Assembly (NCBI RefSeq): GCF_039233145.1
Contig: NZ_CP136419.1
Span: 532,001 to 596,000, forward strand
Length of the DNA: 64,000 nucleotides
From: Moorella humiferrea
Lineage (GTDB): Bacteria > Bacillota > DSM-521 > Neomoorellales > Neomoorellaceae
Reading direction: 5' to 3'
Shown in pieces: positions 53,973 through 63,838 of the stretch. The stretch's first letter is position 1. Each line of letters opens with the position of its first letter. The notes under the pieces were generated by a model. It made no database searches, was not told the origin of the DNA, and saw only the letters and a list, made by a program, of their open reading frames with translations. The translations under genes and the position numbers were made by a program.

Positions 53973-54299
53973 TTGGTAAACAATGCCTACCGGATAATGG
54001 CGGCTGGCATGCTCATCTCCCTGGGCCACCTGGGCAGTCCCCTGGGGGCGCCGCGGGCGATACTAAACCTCAAAAGTTCCTGGCTGAGCCGGGAAATCTT
54101 CTTTGCCGCCTGGTTTTTCGTACTATGGGCGCTAAACTACGTACTCGAGACGCGGAGCCAGGCAAGTGACGGGATAAAGGCGACGACCGGGTGGCTGGCG
54201 AGCCTCTGCGGGGTGGTGGCGCCCGGATCCTTATTAATGGCGGGTAAAGGTTTTTGTTTTTACAATTTATGGAACGAAGGCTGCCGTACTTTCCCTTGA
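53973..54299 (+). pseudogene. Remnant of a DMSO-reductase membrane anchor gene (dmsC-like)
   Basis: A 108-codon frame whose first half matches the middle of DmsC-type quinol-oxidising anchor subunits: AAGMLISLGHLGSPLGAPRAILNL, SSWLSREIFFAAWFF, then TTGWLASLCGVV. Intact anchors have about 280 residues and eight membrane segments; the N-terminal part and the whole C-terminal half are missing and the end is degraded. The TTG start has no ribosome site, and no dmsA or dmsB is near. It shares the frame of hemW, 12 bp after the hemW stop. I read it as debris of a lost molybdenum-oxidoreductase locus. Confidence 0.75.
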
Positions 54300-54324
54300 C
54301 AAAACGCCGGGCCGGTGGTATGTT
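54296..54324 (+). promoter_or_regulatory. Sigma-A promoter of the hrcA-dnaK operon
   Basis: TTGACA (54296-54301), 17-bp spacer, TATGTT (54319-54324), 12 bp upstream of the CIRCE element. The -35 overlaps the end of the dmsC remnant. Confidence 0.88.
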
Positions 54325-54336
54325 TTAATTAAGCTC

Positions 54337-54363
54337 TTAGCACTCTTTGCTTAAGAGTGCTAA
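54337..54363 (+). promoter_or_regulatory. CIRCE operator of the hrcA-grpE-dnaK-dnaJ operon
   Basis: Perfect consensus TTAGCACTC-N9-GAGTGCTAA, 15 bp before the hrcA start. HrcA represses its own operon here. Confidence 0.97.
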
Positions 54364-54378
54364 CAAGAGGGTGATACC

Positions 54379-55413
54379 ATGCGGCTGGATGAGCGCAAAA
54401 AGAAGGTACTAGCCGCCGTGGTGCAGGATTACATCCTCACCGGGGAACCGGTAGGTTCCCGCACCATTGCCAGGCGGTACGACCTGGGTGTAAGTCCGGC
54501 CACCATACGCAATGAGATGGCCGATCTGGAAGAAATGGGATTGCTGGAACAGCCCCATACCTCGGCCGGCCGTATTCCTTCGGATTTCGGTTATCGCTAC
54601 TACGTCGACTGCCTCATGGCCCCGGAAAGGCTCACACCGGCGGAAGAAGAATATGTACGGCGGCGCTACAACCAAAAAATGCTGGAGATAGAGCAGGTCC
54701 TCGAGGAAACCGCCCGTTTGCTTTCCGAGATGACCGCCTATACCGCGGTGGCTCTGGGGCCGTGTCAAACGAACGCCATCCTCGAGCAGGTGCAGATCCT
54801 GCCGGTCCACTCTTCCAATAAGGCCCTACTGGTGGCCGTAACCAGTACTGGGGTGGTCGAGCACAGGATTTTTGTCGTTCCGGAGACTGTAACGCCTGAG
54901 GATCTAAGCCGCATTTCCCGGGTTTTAAACGCCAGCCTCCAGGGTCTGGCCCTGGAAGAACTGCGCCAGGCCGTGTTGAGGGACATTTACCGGGAAGTGG
55001 CCGAACACCGGGGATTAATCAAGCAAATAATCGATCTGCTCCAGCAGATCCTTTCCTTAGAAGGCGGCGAGAAGGTTTACCTGGAAGGGATTTTTAACAT
55101 CCTCAGCCAACCGGAATTTAAAAACCTGGAAAAGGTAAAGGACATTCTGGCCTTCCTTGAACGGGAAGAAGCCCTGCGGCGTATATTTAACGCCGTTCCT
55201 ACCCAGGGATTGACCATAAGGATAGGCCAGGAAAACAAAGAAGAAGGTATTGATAAGTGCAGTGTCGTAACAATTAGTTATTCCGTGGAAGGGAAAATCA
55301 TGGGCAAAGTTGGTCTGCTGGGGCCGACCCGGATGCACTACTCCCGGGTTATCTCCGTCCTCCAGTGCGTGGCCGACAGCCTGTCCCGAACCCTGGAGCA
55401 GTTTTACCGGTAA
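54379..55413 (+). CDS. hrcA: Heat-inducible transcription repressor HrcA
   Basis: A 344-residue CIRCE-binding repressor whose activity depends on GroEL. The N-terminal winged helix is ERKKKVLAAVVQDYILTGEPVGSRTIARRY...SPATIRNEMADLEEMGLL, with GAF-like and dimerisation segments after. It acts on both CIRCE sites in this window. ATG 54379 follows AAGAGGGTGAT. A terminator-like hairpin separates it from grpE. Confidence 0.97.
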   Translation: MRLDERKKKVLAAVVQDYILTGEPVGSRTIARRYDLGVSPATIRNEMADLEEMGLLEQPHTSAGRIPSDFGYRYYVDCLMAPERLTPAEEEYVRRRYNQKMLEIEQVLEETARLLSEMTAYTAVALGPCQTNAILEQVQILPVHSSNKALLVAVTSTGVVEHRIFVVPETVTPEDLSRISRVLNASLQGLALEELRQAVLRDIYREVAEHRGLIKQIIDLLQQILSLEGGEKVYLEGIFNILSQPEFKNLEKVKDILAFLEREEALRRIFNAVPTQGLTIRIGQENKEEGIDKCSVVTISYSVEGKIMGKVGLLGPTRMHYSRVISVLQCVADSLSRTLEQFYR

Positions 55414-55434
55414 ATTTTACGGGCCACCTGAACC

Positions 55435-55465
55435 AGGCCGGTGCCTTAAGGTGCTGGCCTTTTTT
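55435..55465 (+). terminator. Terminator-like hairpin between hrcA and grpE
   Basis: 11-bp stem AGGCCGGTGCC / GGTGCTGGCCT (three wobbles) with TTAA loop followed by TTTTTT. No obvious promoter lies between it and grpE, so it probably works as a partial terminator, or as an RNA processing site, adjusting hrcA against grpE-dnaK-dnaJ. Confidence 0.7.
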
Positions 55466-55482
55466 ACGGAAGGGAGTGACCG

Positions 55483-56196
55483 TTGCCAAGGATGGAAATA
55501 AAGGAAGAAAACGGCAAAGCGATGGAAGAAACCGTATTCGAAGAACAAGCAAAAGGGGATGGCCATGGCACAGAAGAGCAGGTGCCAGGTTCCCTGGACG
55601 ACACCGCAGGGGGACAGGAGACGACGGCAGATGCCGGCGAGGAAGACCCCGTCCGGGAAGAATTGAACCGCCTGCAGGAAGAGCTCGAGGCCAAAGAAAC
55701 GATGGTGACCGAGCTCCAGCAGCGTTTACTGCGCCTGCAGGCCGATTTCGACAACTACCGCAAGCGTTCCCGCCGCGAGGTGGAGGATTTGACGCGCCGG
55801 GCCAATGCCAGGCTTATAGAGGCCCTTTTGCCCGTTCTAGACAACCTGGAGCGGGCCCTGGCCGCTTCCGGGGCGGAGAAAGGAGCCCTGGCGACGGGTG
55901 TAGAGATGACCCTGCGGCAGCTGCAGGAAATATTAACCCGCGAAGGGTTGACGCCCGTGGCCGCCCTGGGACAGCCCTTCAATCCCGAGGTCCATGAGGC
56001 GGTGGCGCGGGAAGAAACCGATGTAGCGGACAAAATAAACCTGGTAGTGGAAGAGTTCCGCCGCGGCTATACACTGCACGGCAGGCTTTTACGGCCGGCG
56101 ATGGTTAAAGTCGCCGTGGCGGCTGCAGAAACGGCACCCACGGTAGAAACTGGAGAACAGGAGGTAGAAGGCAATGGGCAAAGTAATAGGAATTGA
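55483..56196 (+). CDS. grpE: Nucleotide exchange factor GrpE
   Basis: Releases ADP from DnaK. The 237-residue protein has a long acidic N terminus, a coiled coil ([34 protein letters not shown]) and the C-terminal head ([27 protein letters not shown]). TTG 55483, 6 nt from GAAGGGA, fits better than ATG 55492. Its 3' end overlaps dnaK by 23 bp. Confidence 0.95.
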   Translation: MPRMEIKEENGKAMEETVFEEQAKGDGHGTEEQVPGSLDDTAGGQETTADAGEEDPVREELNRLQEELEAKETMVTELQQRLLRLQADFDNYRKRSRREVEDLTRRANARLIEALLPVLDNLERALAASGAEKGALATGVEMTLRQLQEILTREGLTPVAALGQPFNPEVHEAVAREETDVADKINLVVEEFRRGYTLHGRLLRPAMVKVAVAAAETAPTVETGEQEVEGNGQSNRN

Positions 56197-58012
56197 TCTG
56201 GGTACCACCAACTCCTGCGTGGCCGTCATGGAGGGCGGTGAGGCGGTAGTAATCCCCAATGCGGAAGGCGGCCGCACCACTCCTTCCGTAGTGGCCTTTA
56301 CCAAGGACGGCGAGCGCATTGTCGGCCAGGTCGCCAAGCGCCAGGCCATTACCAATCCCGACCGCACCGTTATGTCCATTAAACGCCACATGGGCACCAA
56401 CTATAAAGTGAAAATTGACGATAAAGAATACACACCCCAGGAAATATCGGCCATGATCCTGCAGAAGCTCAAGGCCGACGCCGAGGCCTACCTGGGCGAG
56501 AAGGTGACCCAGGCGGTCATCACCGTCCCGGCCTACTTTACCGACAGCCAGCGCCAGGCCACCAAAGACGCCGGCCGCATTGCCGGGCTGGAAGTTTTGC
56601 GGATAATCAACGAGCCGACGGCCGCATCCCTGGCCTACGGCCTGGACAAAGAAGAAGACCAGACTATTCTTGTATACGACCTGGGCGGGGGTACATTTGA
56701 CGTTTCCATCCTGGAGCTGGGGGACGGCGTTTTTGAGGTCAAGGCCACCAGCGGCAACAACCGCTTGGGCGGCGACGACTTTGACCAGAGGATTATGGAC
56801 TACCTGGTAGACATCTGCCGCCGCGAGCACGGGGTGGATTTGCGCCAGGACAAAATGGCCATGCAGCGCCTGAAGGAAGCGGCGGAGAAGGCCAAAATCG
56901 AGCTTTCCAGCATGACCAGCACCAATATCAACCTGCCCTTCATTTCGGCGACCCCCAACGGCCCCATCCATCTGGATGTAACCCTCACCCGGGCCAAGTT
57001 TGAGGAACTGATTGCCGACCTGGTCGAAAAGACCGTGGGGCCCACCATGCAGGCCCTGGCCGACGCCGGGCTGGAGCCCAAGGATATCGACAAAGTCCTG
57101 CTGGTAGGAGGTTCCACCAGGGTGCCCCTGGTCCAGGAGACGGTGCGCAAGATCCTCGGTAAAGAACCCCATAAGGGCATTAACCCCGACGAGTGCGTCG
57201 CCCTGGGAGCGGCCATCCAGGCCGGGGTCCTCGCCGGCGAGGTCAAGGACGTCCTGCTCCTGGATGTGACGCCCCTATCCCTGGGCATTGAAACCCTGGG
57301 CGGCGTGTTTACAAAGATTATCGAACGCAATACCACCATCCCCACGTCCAAGAGTCAGATCTTCTCCACCGCCGCCGACAACCAGACCACGGTGGAAATC
57401 CACGTCCTCCAGGGCGAGCGGGCCATGGCCGCCGACAACAAAACCCTGGGTCGCTTCCAGTTGACTGGTATCCCGCCGGCGCCTCGGGGCGTGCCCCAGA
57501 TTGAAGTCAAGTTTGACATCGACGCCAACGGCATCGTCCACGTCTCGGCCAAGGACCTGGCCACCGGTAAACAGCAGGCCATTACCATTACCTCTTCCAG
57601 CGGTTTAACCGAGGAAGAAATCCAGCGCATGATTAAGGACGCCGAGGCCTACGCCGAGGCCGACCGCAAGCGCAAAGAAGAAATCGAAACCAGAAACCAG
57701 GCGGACTCCCTCATTTACCAAACCGAGCGCACCTTGAAGGAGTTTAAGGATAAAGCCGACAAGGCCGATGTGGACCGCATCGAGCAGGCCAAGAAAGAGC
57801 TCCAGGAAGTGATGGATAGCAAGAACGTCGCCAAGATCAAAGAGAAAATGGAAGCCCTGTCCCAGGCCCTTTATACCCTGACCACAAAGGTGTACCAGCA
57901 GGCCGGGGCCCAGGCCGGTGCGTCCCAGGGCGGCGGTTCCACCGGCGGGACCAAGCAGGAAGGCAACGTTTACGATGCCGACTATAAAATAGTCGACGAC
58001 GATAAGAAATAA
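56174..58012 (+). CDS. dnaK: Chaperone protein DnaK (Hsp70)
   Basis: The central Hsp70 ATPase, 612 residues. Signatures [26 protein letters not shown]-type [14 protein letters not shown] and [14 protein letters not shown] are intact, followed by the substrate-binding domain and a disordered Gly/Gln/Ser tail. AGGAGGT precedes the ATG inside grpE. dnaJ begins 15 bp later. Confidence 0.98.
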   Translation: MGKVIGIDLGTTNSCVAVMEGGEAVVIPNAEGGRTTPSVVAFTKDGERIVGQVAKRQAITNPDRTVMSIKRHMGTNYKVKIDDKEYTPQEISAMILQKLKADAEAYLGEKVTQAVITVPAYFTDSQRQATKDAGRIAGLEVLRIINEPTAASLAYGLDKEEDQTILVYDLGGGTFDVSILELGDGVFEVKATSGNNRLGGDDFDQRIMDYLVDICRREHGVDLRQDKMAMQRLKEAAEKAKIELSSMTSTNINLPFISATPNGPIHLDVTLTRAKFEELIADLVEKTVGPTMQALADAGLEPKDIDKVLLVGGSTRVPLVQETVRKILGKEPHKGINPDECVALGAAIQAGVLAGEVKDVLLLDVTPLSLGIETLGGVFTKIIERNTTIPTSKSQIFSTAADNQTTVEIHVLQGERAMAADNKTLGRFQLTGIPPAPRGVPQIEVKFDIDANGIVHVSAKDLATGKQQAITITSSSGLTEEEIQRMIKDAEAYAEADRKRKEEIETRNQADSLIYQTERTLKEFKDKADKADVDRIEQAKKELQEVMDSKNVAKIKEKMEALSQALYTLTTKVYQQAGAQAGASQGGGSTGGTKQEGNVYDADYKIVDDDKK

Positions 58013-59176
<1,164 letters not shown>

Positions 59177-59192
59177 AGGAGGGTGAGCCGTA

Positions 59193-59936
59193 TTGGCCCA
59201 CCATTTTTTTCTGTCAGGAAACTTTATTCCCGGAGAAACGGCCATCCTGGAAGGGGAAAACGCCCATCATGCCCTGCGCGTCCTGCGCCTGGGGGTAGGG
59301 GATACCGTTACCCTGGCCGACGGGCGGGGACGGGGGTTTCTGGGGGAAATCGTGGACGTTCAGAAGGACCGGGCTATCGTTATGATAAAAAATTCCCTGC
59401 AAAGTCCTGAACCCCGGGTTAAGATCACCCTGTATCAGGGTTTCCCCAAGGGCGACAAAATGGATTTTATCATCGAAAAATGTACAGAATTAGGGGTAAC
59501 CCGGATAGTAGTCCTTACTACAGAACGTTCCATTCCCCGACCCGATACAAAGGCCTTAATGCGGCGGCGCGAACGCTGGCAGCAAAAGGCCCGGGCCGCC
59601 GCCGGCCAGAGCCGCAGACATTTGATACCGCCGGTAGACGGCCCTGTGGAGCTACAGACGGCCCTGGCCAACCTGAAGCCCGGTACCCTGCTTCTTATCC
59701 CATGGGAAGAAGAGAAATGCCGCACCCTGCGTTCCGCCCTGGCGGGCTTTCAAGGGACGGGGGAAATAGCCGTCCTCATCGGTCCAGAGGGGGGACTGAG
59801 CCAGACGGAGGTTTTACTTGCCCAAAGTTTCGGCGGCGTGCCGGTGACACTAGGCCCCCGTATTTTGAGGACAGAAACGGCCGGTCTGGTCTGCCTGACC
59901 GCCATTATGTACGCCCTGGGAGAGTTAGGGGGCTGA
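59193..59936 (+). CDS. rsmE: 16S rRNA (uracil(1498)-N(3))-methyltransferase RsmE
   Basis: Methylates U1498 of 16S rRNA in the 30S subunit. 247-residue SPOUT-fold enzyme with N-terminal PUA-like domain (HHALRVLRLGVGDTVTLADGRG), KGDKMDFIIEKCTELGV, and the knot motif VLIGPEGGLSQTEV...VTLGPRILRTETA. TTG start after GAAGGAGGGTGAG. Continues the dnaJ transcript with a 16-bp gap. Confidence 0.95.
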   Translation: MAHHFFLSGNFIPGETAILEGENAHHALRVLRLGVGDTVTLADGRGRGFLGEIVDVQKDRAIVMIKNSLQSPEPRVKITLYQGFPKGDKMDFIIEKCTELGVTRIVVLTTERSIPRPDTKALMRRRERWQQKARAAAGQSRRHLIPPVDGPVELQTALANLKPGTLLLIPWEEEKCRTLRSALAGFQGTGEIAVLIGPEGGLSQTEVLLAQSFGGVPVTLGPRILRTETAGLVCLTAIMYALGELGG

Positions 59937-60048
59937 CGCCCCCTATAGCGAGACATGAAAATTTATCAGGGCGTGTCCCGGAGCCGCGAACTAAAGGATA
60001 CCATTTCTGATGAAAACCCTATTTGTTGAAGGATTCGAGGTGAAATTC

Positions 60049-61419
60049 ATGCCATCTCCCCGGGTAGCCCTGGTCAGCCTGGGCTGCAAAGTCAACCAGA
60101 ACGAACTGGAAGCAATGAAGCATCTCTTTCGCGAGGCCGGCTATGAAATCGTTCCTTTTTCGCAAAAGGCGGACGTCTATGTAGTCCACACGTGCACCGT
60201 TACCCACATCAGCGACCGCAAATCCAGGCAGTACATCCGCCGCGCCCGCCGGGCCAATCCGGACGCGGTGGTAGCCGTAACCGGCTGTTATGCCCAGGTG
60301 GCTCCCGGAGAGGTGATGAGTATACCCGGCGTTGATGTAATAATCGGCACCAGGGATCGGCGCCAATTGGTAGAGTTGGTGGAAAAGGCCCGCCGGGAAG
60401 GCATTACCGTTAACGCCGTTCGCCCCCATGAGGCGGGCGAAGCCTTTGAAGAGCTTCCCCTGGTGGAGGTAAGCAGGGCCCGGGCATTCCTGAAGATTCA
60501 GGAGGGCTGCGAGGAGTTCTGCACCTACTGTATCGTTCCCTATGCCCGTGGGCCCTTCCGCAGCCGGGCGCCGGAGGCGGTCCTGAAGGAAGTACAGCGC
60601 CTGGTAGCTGCCGGCTATCTGGAAATAGTCCTTACCGGCGTCCACACCGGTGCCTACGGCCGTGACCTTCCGGGGGGACCGGATCTGGCTGGCCTGCTGC
60701 GGCAGATAGTCCAGATACCGGGCCTCAAACGCCTGCGGATCAGTTCCATCGACCCCCTGGATTTTACTCCGGACTTAAAGGAGGTCCTGACGGGAGAAGA
60801 GATCATTTGTCCCCACTATCATATCCCCCTGCAGAGCGGCGACGACGAAATCCTCAGGCGAATGGGACGGCGGTACGACGCCCGCTATTATCTCGATTTA
60901 ATCGCCTCCCTGCGTGCCCGGCGTCCCCGGGCCGCCTTTACCAGCGACGTCATGGTAGGCTTTCCGGGCGAAACGGAAGAACAGTTTCAAAATACCATGA
61001 GGGTGGTGAAGGAGGCAGGACTGGCAGCCATCCACGTGTTTCCCTACTCACCGCGCCGGGGGACGCCGGCCGCGGCCATGCCCGACCAGGTAGATCCGGC
61101 GGTAAAAAAGGAGAGGGAACGGCGGCTCCTGCAGTTGGGACGCAAACTCTCCCGCCAGTACGCCCGGGAATTTTTGCAGGAAACCATGGAAGTTCTGGTG
61201 GAAAGGGCCCTGGCCGGGCGTCCGGGAGTTTTTGAAGGCCACACCGGTAACTATTTACAGGTCGCTTTTCCGGCGGCGGCAGACCCGACGGGGAGCCTGG
61301 TCGCAGTGAGGCTGGAGGAACTGCGGGGAAGTTTAATTTGGGGGAAATTAGTGCAAGATGTTAACGCGGGGCGGCAGGAAAATGGCCCTGGGAGGAGAAT
61401 AGATTCCATAGGTGGATAG
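60049..61419 (+). CDS. mtaB: tRNA t6A37 methylthiotransferase MtaB
   Basis: Adds the methylthio group to threonylcarbamoyladenosine 37 in tRNAs reading ANN codons. 456 residues: N-terminal UPF0004 domain (VSLGCKVNQNELEAM, HTCTVTHISDRKSRQ, VTGCYAQ), radical SAM core with GCEEFCTYCIVPYARG (C-x3-C-x2-C) and a C-terminal TRAM domain. ATG 60049 with GAGGTG 7 nt upstream is favoured over ATG 60010. Confidence 0.95.
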   Translation: MPSPRVALVSLGCKVNQNELEAMKHLFREAGYEIVPFSQKADVYVVHTCTVTHISDRKSRQYIRRARRANPDAVVAVTGCYAQVAPGEVMSIPGVDVIIGTRDRRQLVELVEKARREGITVNAVRPHEAGEAFEELPLVEVSRARAFLKIQEGCEEFCTYCIVPYARGPFRSRAPEAVLKEVQRLVAAGYLEIVLTGVHTGAYGRDLPGGPDLAGLLRQIVQIPGLKRLRISSIDPLDFTPDLKEVLTGEEIICPHYHIPLQSGDDEILRRMGRRYDARYYLDLIASLRARRPRAAFTSDVMVGFPGETEEQFQNTMRVVKEAGLAAIHVFPYSPRRGTPAAAMPDQVDPAVKKERERRLLQLGRKLSRQYAREFLQETMEVLVERALAGRPGVFEGHTGNYLQVAFPAAADPTGSLVAVRLEELRGSLIWGKLVQDVNAGRQENGPGRRIDSIGG

Positions 61420-61441
61420 ATAAAGGAAAGGAGCGGGAATT

Positions 61442-61786
61442 GTGGCCGCAGACTGCATATTTTGCAAGATAGCCGCGGGCGAACTTCCGTCAGAGATAGT
61501 ATATTCAGACGATCAAGTTGTAGCCTTCAAAGACATCAGGCCGGTGGCACCCGTACATATCCTGATTATACCCAGAAAACATATTCCCGACCTCACGGCC
61601 ATAACGGAGGAAGACCGGGAACTCCTCGGTCACATACACCTGGTGGCGGTGGAGATTGCCCGGCAGATGGGGTTGAGTGAGCGCGGGTTTCGCATAGTAA
61701 ATAACTGCAAGGAAGAAGGCGGCCAAGTCGTTTACCACCTGCACTTCCATTTGTTAGGCGGCAGGCAGCTGCGCATCCTCGGTTGA
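61442..61786 (+). CDS. HIT-family nucleotide-binding protein
   Basis: A 114-residue histidine-triad protein of the Hint/PKCI type, which hydrolyses nucleoside phosphoramidates. CIFCKIAAGELPSEIVY at the start and the triad VVYHLHFHLLGGR at the end, with the second residue group HVHIL-like VAPVHILIIPRKHI. GTG start after AAAGGAGCGG. Its stop TGA forms part of the -35 box of the rpsU promoter. Confidence 0.95.
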   Translation: MAADCIFCKIAAGELPSEIVYSDDQVVAFKDIRPVAPVHILIIPRKHIPDLTAITEEDRELLGHIHLVAVEIARQMGLSERGFRIVNNCKEEGGQVVYHLHFHLLGGRQLRILG

Positions 61787-61811
61787 CTTCACGTGAAATG
61801 CGATATATAAT
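61783..61811 (+). promoter_or_regulatory. Sigma-A promoter of rpsU
   Basis: TTGACT (61783-61788), 17-bp spacer, TATAAT (61806-61811). Lets rpsU be expressed separately from the mtaB-HIT transcript. Confidence 0.85.
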
Positions 61812-61873
61812 TAAATTTATGTTGAGCTCTGGAAGGGCAGCGTCCACCGGGTGGCGGGGGGAGGGAAGCAGGG

Positions 61874-62050
61874 TTGAGCGAGGTTAGAATCGGCAAGAAC
61901 GAATCCATCGATGCCGCTCTGAAGCGGTTCAAGCGTATCTGCCAGAAGGCGGGTATCCTCTCCGAGGCGCGGCGCCGGGAACATTATGAAAAACCCAGTG
62001 TCAGGCGCAAGAAAAAATCCGAGGCGGCTCGCAAGCGTCGCTGGCATTGA
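61874..62050 (+). CDS. rpsU: 30S ribosomal protein S21
   Basis: A 58-residue basic protein of the small subunit, active in initiation. The start is TTG 61874 after GGGGGGAGGGAAG; the product begins [19 protein letters not shown] and ends in the Lys/Arg-rich [17 protein letters not shown]. Its own promoter and terminator make it a single-gene unit between the HIT gene and yqfC, the usual Firmicute location. Confidence 0.96.
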   Translation: MSEVRIGKNESIDAALKRFKRICQKAGILSEARRREHYEKPSVRRKKKSEAARKRRWH

Positions 62051-62114
62051 TGTCACGGCAGTTCACTTCCCTCAATATTTAATTTTCCCGGTGGCCAGCT
62101 TTAAAGCCAATAGG

Positions 62115-62143
62115 GCCCGGTCCTACAGGACCGGGCTTTTTTG
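62115..62143 (+). terminator. Intrinsic terminator after rpsU
   Basis: Perfect stem GCCCGGTCCT / AGGACCGGGC followed by six T residues. Confidence 0.92.
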
Positions 62144-62193
62144 CGGTCTTTTTTTCCGGTACCCTGCATAAAGTAGTGGCAGGAGGGAACAGG

Positions 62194-62496
62194 ATGAAAA
62201 GACGTTCCCGGCACAGTCTCGTGGACAGGGCCAGACGCCTGGAGAGGGCCGTTACCGAATACCTGGAATTGCCGGCGGATGCCGTCCTGGACCTGTCCCG
62301 TCTGACTTTGTTAGGCAATGGCAGGCTTATAGTAGAAAACCACCGGGGTATAAGCACCTACCGGGATGATCTGGTGCGCCTGCACCTTACCACCGGCGAA
62401 TTGGCGATCAAGGGGACGGGCCTGCTCCTCAAAGAAATTCGACCGGACGCCATTGCCCTGGAAGGCACCATCCATTCTTTGGAATTTCTGAAATGA
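62194..62496 (+). CDS. yqfC: Sporulation protein YqfC
   Basis: A 100-residue YabP/YqfC-family protein, in Bacillus a sigma-E-controlled sporulation gene. Motifs LELPADAVLDLSRLTLLGNGRLIVENHRGI and IKGTGLLLKEI fit. ATG 62194 follows GGCAGGAGGGA. A CATAAAGT at 62167-62174 is a possible weak sigma-E -10. yqfD follows 21 bp later. Confidence 0.93.
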   Translation: MKRRSRHSLVDRARRLERAVTEYLELPADAVLDLSRLTLLGNGRLIVENHRGISTYRDDLVRLHLTTGELAIKGTGLLLKEIRPDAIALEGTIHSLEFLK

Positions 62497-62517
62497 GGGG
62501 ATGGGAGGAAGGGACCG

Positions 62518-63768
62518 GTGCCCTGGCGCAGCATAATGAACAACCTGGAAGGCTATCTGCTCCTGGAAGTTCGTGGTGGCGATCCAGAAAAATTCCTCAA
62601 TGAGGCCCTGGCCGCAAATATTACCCTTTGGGATATAGTCTTCAATAAAGACGGCGGCATTCAGGCCAAAATGAGGGTGGACGAAATACACGCCCTGCGT
62701 TCTCTGGCCCATAGGAGCGGCTGCCGGGTACGCATTGTGGACAAGCGGGGCTGGCCTTTTTACGGCCGCCGCCTGCGGCGGCGCCAGGTACTTGTTGCAG
62801 GCAGCCTCTTCTTTTTGCTGGCCGTCTATTTTTTATCTACCTTTGTCTGGGTGATCCATGTTCGCCCGGAAGGCGAACCCCTTAAGGTCCTTACCCCGGA
62901 ACAGGTTTTGGCCGCCGCCCGGGCTGAAGGTTTGCAACCGGGGATCAGAAAAAGCGCCATCGACGTCCGCGTCCTCGAAGAAGGGATAGAAAGGCGCCTG
63001 CCCCAGGCCGCCTGGATAGGTATACGCTTTAGGGGAACCCTGGCCGAAATCGCCGTAGTAGAAAAAGCGGCGGCTCCTCCGGAGGAGCGGGAGACTGGTC
63101 CGGCAAGTATCGTGGCCGCCAAGGACGGGGTGATCAAGGATATCCTCGTCATCGACGGCGAAGGTAGGGTCAAGGTCGGCGACACCGTGCGGCGGGGGGA
63201 GATTTTAATATCCGGCTTAATTTTGCCGTCCGGCCCGGAACAGCCGCAGGGTGGGGCCCCTTCTTCCCAACCGCCCCAGGAGCCGCGCCTGGTCCGGGCA
63301 CGGGGTGAGGTAAAGGCTCGCGTCTGGTATGAAGGAGAAAAAAGCGTTGAGCGCCGGCGAATTTTTACAGTACCTACGGGGCGCCACCAGGAGACGATTA
63401 CGGTGCAGATTGTCGGGCGACGCTATATAATAAAAGGACCGGAAGGTCCTCCTTACGCCCACTACCACCGGGAAAATAAAGTTGTGGCCCTGCCGTCCTG
63501 GAGGAATTTTATCGTGCCCGTCGAACTCATTATTACGACATATAGCGAAGTTCAAATCAACTCGCGACAGCTTTCCTATGAAGAAGCGGTGCGGACTGCC
63601 GGTGAAGAGATCCTGGCGGAACTTAAAAGAAAGTTGCCGCCCGGTGCAGTCGTGACAGGGGAAAAGATAATTCCCATAAGCAAACCAGAAGAAGAAACGG
63701 TTCGCGTTCGCGCCTGGATAGAAACGGAAGAAGACATCGGCCAGGTCGTACCCCTGGGCGGCGGTTAA
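62518..63768 (+). CDS. yqfD: Sporulation protein YqfD
   Basis: A 416-residue mother-cell sporulation protein needed for efficient spore formation in Bacillus; biochemical role unknown. It has an N-terminal cytoplasmic domain, one membrane segment (about residues 91-110, VLVAGSLFFLLAVYFLSTFV) and a long extracytoplasmic domain with GVIKDILVIDGEGRVKVGDTVRRGEILISG. GTG start after GGGAGGAAGG. Paired with yqfC and followed by phoH, the conserved order. Confidence 0.93.
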   Translation: MPWRSIMNNLEGYLLLEVRGGDPEKFLNEALAANITLWDIVFNKDGGIQAKMRVDEIHALRSLAHRSGCRVRIVDKRGWPFYGRRLRRRQVLVAGSLFFLLAVYFLSTFVWVIHVRPEGEPLKVLTPEQVLAAARAEGLQPGIRKSAIDVRVLEEGIERRLPQAAWIGIRFRGTLAEIAVVEKAAAPPEERETGPASIVAAKDGVIKDILVIDGEGRVKVGDTVRRGEILISGLILPSGPEQPQGGAPSSQPPQEPRLVRARGEVKARVWYEGEKSVERRRIFTVPTGRHQETITVQIVGRRYIIKGPEGPPYAHYHRENKVVALPSWRNFIVPVELIITTYSEVQINSRQLSYEEAVRTAGEEILAELKRKLPPGAVVTGEKIIPISKPEEETVRVRAWIETEEDIGQVVPLGGG

Positions 63769-63838
63769 AGGTGTAGTGCACCTTTACGCCGCCTCATGTA
63801 TATGCTAAAATTAAATGATTTAAAGCACAAAGGAGCTG

